From contig NZ_CP071448.1 in assembly GCF_017352115.1 (NCBI RefSeq), forward strand, positions 1,116,001-1,180,000: DNA of 64,000 nt, read 5' to 3'. This stretch comes from Flavobacterium endoglycinae (lineage in GTDB: Bacteria; Bacteroidota; Bacteroidia; Flavobacteriales; Flavobacteriaceae). The stretch's first letter is position 1, and each line of letters begins with the position of its first letter. The position numbers and the translations under genes are program-made. This document shows positions 59,962 to 64,000 of this stretch, piece after piece. The notes beneath the pieces are model-generated. The model ran no database searches. It was not told the origin of the DNA and saw only the letters and a list, made by a program, of their open reading frames with translations.

Positions 59962-60996
59962 TTAGATTTTTTTTGAGGATTCTCGAATAAGTACTTCCGT
60001 ATTAAGAAAAGTTATTTCTTTGACTTCTTCTTCTTCTTTTAAAGATTCAATATTATCAATCACAATATTCGCTGCTGCTTTTCCCATTTTCTCAGCAGGA
60101 TGCGTAATCGTCGAAATGTTAGGCTCGATTATCTCCGAAATAGGATCATTATTAAAACCAATTACAGCGAAATCATGAGGCACTTTAATACCTTTCTTTT
60201 TGGCGGTCTGTACGGCACTAACGGCAAGAAGATCACCTGGCGCAAAAAGTCCGTCAGGCGGCATTTTTAAACCAAATAACTTATTACAAGCTTTAACGCC
60301 GGCATCATAAGTCATGGCTTTTAAATGTATTATCAATTCTTCTTTTAATGGTATATTGTGTTCAGCTAAGGCATCCATATAACCTCTTTTTCTTTCATTG
60401 TAAAGATTGCCGAATTCTGCACCAGCTGTCATGTGTGCAATTCTTTTACATCCTTGATCTATAAGATGTTTGGTTGCTTTATATCCTGCTGTGTAATTAT
60501 CAATTACAACTCTAAATGCATTAAAACCTTTAGGAACACGATCAACAAATACAAGAGGAATGTTGTTGTTTAAAAACTGCTCAAAGTGCGAAGTATCTTT
60601 TGTTTCCATTGCCAGCGAACAAATAACACCGCTTACTCTACTGCTGTAAAGCGATTTAGCCATGTTAACTTCATCTGCATACGAATCATGCGACTGCATA
60701 ATAATGACTGAATAATTTGATTTTCTGGCCGCCACTTCAATTCCGCTAATTAATGATGATAAGAAGGGCTGGGTAATAGTAGGAATTAATACACCAATCG
60801 TTTTAGATTTGTTTCCTCTTAATCCCGCAGCCAAAGTATTTGGAACAAAACCCATTTCTTCAGCTGTTTTTTTCACTTTTTTAATCGTCTTATCACTAAT
60901 ACTAGGATGGTCTTTCAACGCTCGTGAAATTGTAGATGTAGCTAGATTAAGTCTCTCCGCAATATCATAAATAGTTACATGTCTATGTTCTTCCAT
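59962..60996 (-). CDS. LacI-family transcriptional regulator
   Basis: About 344 residues. The N-terminal LacI helix-turn-helix and hinge span about 5-58 (VTIYDIAERLNLATSTISRALKDHPSISDKTIKKV, then NTLAAGLRGNKS). The periplasmic-binding-like sugar domain follows from about 60 (TIGVLIPTITQPFLSSLISGIE, VFVDRVP, DGLFAPGDLLAV, NISTITHPAEKMG). I chose the ATG at 60996. The frame reaches an ATG at 61080, but the extra residues are hydrophobic and not LacI-like. It is divergent from GH3. Seven sites with the central CG typical of LacI operators surround the linked promoters, so it is the likely repressor of the xylan locus. Confidence 0.94.
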   Translation of the reverse strand: MEEHRHVTIYDIAERLNLATSTISRALKDHPSISDKTIKKVKKTAEEMGFVPNTLAAGLRGNKSKTIGVLIPTITQPFLSSLISGIEVAARKSNYSVIIMQSHDSYADEVNMAKSLYSSRVSGVICSLAMETKDTSHFEQFLNNNIPLVFVDRVPKGFNAFRVVIDNYTAGYKATKHLIDQGCKRIAHMTAGAEFGNLYNERKRGYMDALAEHNIPLKEELIIHLKAMTYDAGVKACNKLFGLKMPPDGLFAPGDLLAVSAVQTAKKKGIKVPHDFAVIGFNNDPISEIIEPNISTITHPAEKMGKAAANIVIDNIESLKEEEEVKEITFLNTEVLIRESSKKI

Positions 60997-61202
60997 TATT
61001 CTGTGAATTAGTGGTAAATATACTATAATTTTAAAATGAGCAAATGCAACAATAAGCATTATTTTTAAAACTATATGCATAAAACTTATTAATAAAAAAT
61101 GTAATACATAATTTTTGCCCTAAAAAATAACAGATAAAACAATATGAAAATTATTTTTTTGATTAAAATTTTCAAGTTATACATATTTTTTCTTTTCTTT
61201 AC

Positions 61203-61214
61203 GCAATCGGTTGT
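61203..61214. promoter_or_regulatory. LacI-type operator between LacI and GH3 genes
   Basis: GCAATCGGTTGT, 54 bases before the GH3 start codon and about 207 bases before the LacI start. It could act on both divergent genes. Confidence 0.62.
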
Positions 61215-61267
61215 ATTCTTTTGCCGCTGCTAAAAAAATGTAAACTTCAAAATAAAAAATCATTCAT

Positions 61268-63892
61268 ATGAAAACAAAAAATATAAAATACCGGATTTTG
61301 ATACTTATCTCATTTTGGTGTTCGGCACAAAATAAAGCAGTACAATATCCATTTCAGAATACTGATCTTACTTTTGAAGAACGAGTAGAAAATTTAGTCA
61401 GCCAATTAACACTAGAAGAAAAAGTAGCACAAATGTTAAATGCTGCCCCCGCAATTCCTCGACTTGGAATTCCTGCTTATGACTGGTGGAATGAAACGTT
61501 GCATGGTGTAGCCAGAACTCCTTTTAAAACAACCGTTTTTCCGCAGGCTATCGCAATGGCTGCAACTTTTGATAAAAATTCACTTTATAAAATGGCTGAT
61601 TATTCTGCTTTAGAAGGCAGGGCAATTTACAATAAGGCCGTCGAACTTAATAGGACGAATGAGCGTTATCTTGGATTGACGTATTGGACTCCAAATATTA
61701 ATATTTTTCGAGATCCAAGATGGGGACGCGGACAAGAAACTTATGGCGAAGATCCGTATCTTACGGCCACTTTAGGCGATGCGTTCGTAAGAGGGCTTCA
61801 AGGTGATGATCCTAAATATTTAAAAGCTGCGGCTTGTGCAAAACACTACGCTATTCATAGCGGACCAGAATCTTTACGCCACACTTTTGATGTTGATGTT
61901 ACACCATACGAACTGTGGGATACCTACCTGCCTGCTTTTAAAAAATTAGTAACCAGCTCTAATGTGGCTGGAGTTATGTGTGCGTACAATGCGTTCAGAA
62001 CGCAGCCTTGCTGTGCCAGCGACATTTTAATGACTGATATTCTGAGAAAACAATGGAAATTTACCGGATATGTCACATCTGACTGCTGGGCGATAGACGA
62101 TTTTTTCAAAAACCATAAAACACATCCTGATGCAGAATCAGCTTCAGCAGATGCTGTGTATCACGGAACGGATGTAGATTGCGGAACTGATGCCTACAAA
62201 TCACTTGTGGCGGCTGTTAAAAATGGAAAAATTACCGAAGAACAAATTGATATTTCTGTAAAACGTCTTTTTATGATCCGCTTCAGACTGGGAATGTTTG
62301 ACCCTGTTTCAATGGTTAAATATGCGCAGACTCCTTCTTCCGTTCTAGAATGTGATGCTCATAAAGATCATGCTTTAAAAATGGCGAGACAGTCTATTGT
62401 ACTGCTTAAAAATGAGAAAAATACGCTGCCATTGAGCAAAAAACTGAAAAAGATCGTAGTACTTGGTCCAAACGCTGACAATTCAATTTCTATTCTTGGA
62501 AATTACAACGGAACTCCATCAAAATTAACCACCGTTTTAGAGGGAATCAAAGAAAAAGTAAGCCCAGAAACTGAAGTAGTTTATGAAAAAGCGGTCAATT
62601 TTACTAATGATACGTTACTGGTTTATAAAGATCTTAAGAATCACTATTTTTATGAAGGAAAACAAGGCTTTAAGGCAGAATATTTTACTAACACCAAATT
62701 ATCTGGCAAGCCTGAAATGACCAGAACAGAATCTGAAATTCATAATTTCTGGCAGGAAGGTGCAGTAGTTGCCGAAAATATTAAAGCCAATCATTTTTCG
62801 GCACGCTACACTACAAATTTTAAGGCTGATGAAAATGGTTTTATAACTTTTGAAATTCTTGCAGATGACGGTTATCGATTTATAATTGATGGAAAAGAAG
62901 TTATAAATGCATGGGACAAAAACCGCTGGGGAGAAAAAACCTATAAACTGCAAACTAAAAAAGATGCAGTCTATAAAATTGTGCTGGAATACTGGCAGGG
63001 AGAAGGAAAAGCCGAAGTATCTTTACAAACAGGAAATTTTGTAAAAACCGACTTCAATGCTTTAATAGAGCTCCATAAAAATGCAGATGCCTTTATTTTT
63101 GCAGGAGGTATTTCACCTCAGCTGGAAGGAGAAGAAATGCCAGTGAATGCGCCTGGATTTAATGGCGGAGATCGTACCTCTATTTTGCTGCCAGAGGTTC
63201 AGACCAATCTTTTAAAAGCACTCAAATCTTCAGGGAAACCAGTAGTTTTTCTGATGATGACAGGCAGCGCGATAGCCATACCTTGGGAAGCCGAAAATAT
63301 TCCAGCAATACTTAATACTTGGTACGGAGGACAATCTGCGGGAACAGCCTCTGCAGATGTTATTTTTGGAGATTACAATCCGGCCGGCAGACTTCCTGTT
63401 ACATTCTATAAAAACGATTCTGATTTACCTTCGTTTACTGATTATAAAATGGATAATAAAACGTATCGCTACTTTAAAGGCACTCCGATTTATGGATTTG
63501 GCTATGGACTTAGTTATACCGAATTTAAATACAGCGGGCTAAAAACTCCGCTTAAAATAAAAAAAGGAAAGCCAATTACTGTATCTGTCAAAGTAACCAA
63601 TACAGGAAAAAAAGAAGGAGAAGAGGTAGCACAATTGTATGTAATTAATCAAAATTCGGCAGTAAAAACACCATTAAAAGCACTTAAAGGATTTGAAAGA
63701 TTTAACTTGAAACCTGGCGAAAATACTATTGTTAACTTTAATCTCTCTCCCGAAGACCTCTCTTTTGTAACAGAGGACGGAAGTTTAAAACAATATGCAG
63801 GAAAAGTTCAAATTTCAATTGGAGGCAGCCAGCCCGATGAAAAAAACGGAGTAAAAAACAGTATAACAACTCAAATAGAAATTGAAGATTAA
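61268..63892 (+). CDS. GH3 beta-xylosidase/beta-glucosidase-like enzyme with PA14 insert
   Basis: An 874-residue exported enzyme (signal peptide about 1-20, ILISFWCSAQ). The GH3 barrel carries FRDPRWGRGQETYGEDPYL (147-165) and KHYAIHSGPE. The nucleophile is D272 in VTSDCWAIDDFF. The second domain has a PA14-like insert (about 460-600, DDGYRFIIDGK), and a fibronectin-III-like domain ends the chain. DCWAI with ESLRHTFD resembles xylan-locus GH3 beta-xylosidases. The exact sugar is not proven. It is the only plus-strand gene of the locus, divergent from LacI, and it has its own terminator. Confidence 0.93.
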   Translation: MKTKNIKYRILILISFWCSAQNKAVQYPFQNTDLTFEERVENLVSQLTLEEKVAQMLNAAPAIPRLGIPAYDWWNETLHGVARTPFKTTVFPQAIAMAATFDKNSLYKMADYSALEGRAIYNKAVELNRTNERYLGLTYWTPNINIFRDPRWGRGQETYGEDPYLTATLGDAFVRGLQGDDPKYLKAAACAKHYAIHSGPESLRHTFDVDVTPYELWDTYLPAFKKLVTSSNVAGVMCAYNAFRTQPCCASDILMTDILRKQWKFTGYVTSDCWAIDDFFKNHKTHPDAESASADAVYHGTDVDCGTDAYKSLVAAVKNGKITEEQIDISVKRLFMIRFRLGMFDPVSMVKYAQTPSSVLECDAHKDHALKMARQSIVLLKNEKNTLPLSKKLKKIVVLGPNADNSISILGNYNGTPSKLTTVLEGIKEKVSPETEVVYEKAVNFTNDTLLVYKDLKNHYFYEGKQGFKAEYFTNTKLSGKPEMTRTESEIHNFWQEGAVVAENIKANHFSARYTTNFKADENGFITFEILADDGYRFIIDGKEVINAWDKNRWGEKTYKLQTKKDAVYKIVLEYWQGEGKAEVSLQTGNFVKTDFNALIELHKNADAFIFAGGISPQLEGEEMPVNAPGFNGGDRTSILLPEVQTNLLKALKSSGKPVVFLMMTGSAIAIPWEAENIPAILNTWYGGQSAGTASADVIFGDYNPAGRLPVTFYKNDSDLPSFTDYKMDNKTYRYFKGTPIYGFGYGLSYTEFKYSGLKTPLKIKKGKPITVSVKVTNTGKKEGEEVAQLYVINQNSAVKTPLKALKGFERFNLKPGENTIVNFNLSPEDLSFVTEDGSLKQYAGKVQISIGGSQPDEKNGVKNSITTQIEIED

Positions 63893-63938
63893 GGTTAAGA
63901 CGGTATCATTAATTGTCTTTTTATCAATTTCTAAAAAC

Positions 63939-63969
63939 AAAATAGGCGGTAAAATAACCGCCTATTTTT
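63939..63969 (+). terminator. rho-independent terminator after GH3
   Basis: AATAGGCGGT (63941-63950) pairs perfectly with ACCGCCTATT (63957-63966), followed by T residues. It lies 48 bases after the GH3 stop. Confidence 0.88.
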
Positions 63970-64000
63970 ATATATTTTTATTCAGAAGTTTAAAATCCAT

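Noticed and set aside
60997..61080. Longer N-terminus of the LacI regulator
   Set aside because: The added 28 residues are hydrophobic and precede the standard LacI helix-turn-helix start. The stretch is more likely leader sequence.

Overview
The window looks like chromosomal DNA of a Flavobacterium-type member of the Bacteroidota. It is AT-rich, has three SusC/SusD outer-membrane uptake pairs, uses TATATTTG -7 promoter boxes of the Bacteroidota type, shows no clear Shine-Dalgarno sequences, and encodes many exported and lipid-anchored proteins. The species cannot be fixed from the sequence alone.

Layout. (1) Bases 1-3027 hold the tail of a membrane gene, a small membrane protein with an AraC-type regulator, and an HxlR-type regulator divergent from a short-chain dehydrogenase/SnoaL-like pair. 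A good candidate HxlR operator lies between them. (2) Bases 3296-20077 hold a signal-regulated uptake locus. It has an ECF sigma factor, a FecR anti-sigma factor, a SusC with an N-terminal STN signalling domain, a SusD, two TlpA/DUF4369 thiol-disulfide proteins, an M16 metallopeptidase, a DsbD-like electron transporter and a cysteine-desulfurase-like PLP enzyme. The mixture of peptidase, disulfide reduction and sulfur-type PLP chemistry suggests capture of cysteine-containing peptides, but this is inference. (3) Bases 20142-25240 hold a tightly packed minus-strand operon (peroxiredoxin, YHS protein, DoxX, DinB, NRDE/TANGO2, ATP-grasp, LysE-like) behind a Crp/Fnr regulator. (4) Bases 25357-63892 hold a large glucuronoarabinoxylan utilisation locus in two minus-strand arms plus one plus-strand gene. 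Arm A is susC-susD-GH8-CE1-CE1. Arm B is susC-susD-GH43-SGNH esterase-CE6/CE1/CE1 esterase-GH115-GH127/146-GH43-GH3-GH43-GH97. Beyond arm B lie a NUDIX-type regulator, a LacI-type regulator and a divergent GH3 enzyme.

How the parts fit. SusCD pairs import oligosaccharides. Esterases remove acetyl and feruloyl groups. GH115 removes (methyl)glucuronic acid. GH43, GH127/146 and GH97 remove arabinose or galactose-type side chains. GH8 and GH3 reduce xylo-oligosaccharides to xylose. No GH10 or GH11 endo-xylanase, no surface glycan-binding lipoprotein and no cytoplasmic pentose pathway lies in the window.

Control. Seven copies of a palindrome-like site (core ACAATCGGTTGT) occur only around the two xylan susC promoters, the NUDIX gene and the LacI/GH3 intergenic region. 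This is best explained as the operator of the LacI protein. At both susC genes the proximal site overlaps the -33 region and a second site lies 307-310 bp upstream, which suggests looping. Each of the three susD genes is followed by a hairpin before the downstream genes. Four copies of a roughly 140-bp inverted-repeat element sit between same-strand genes.
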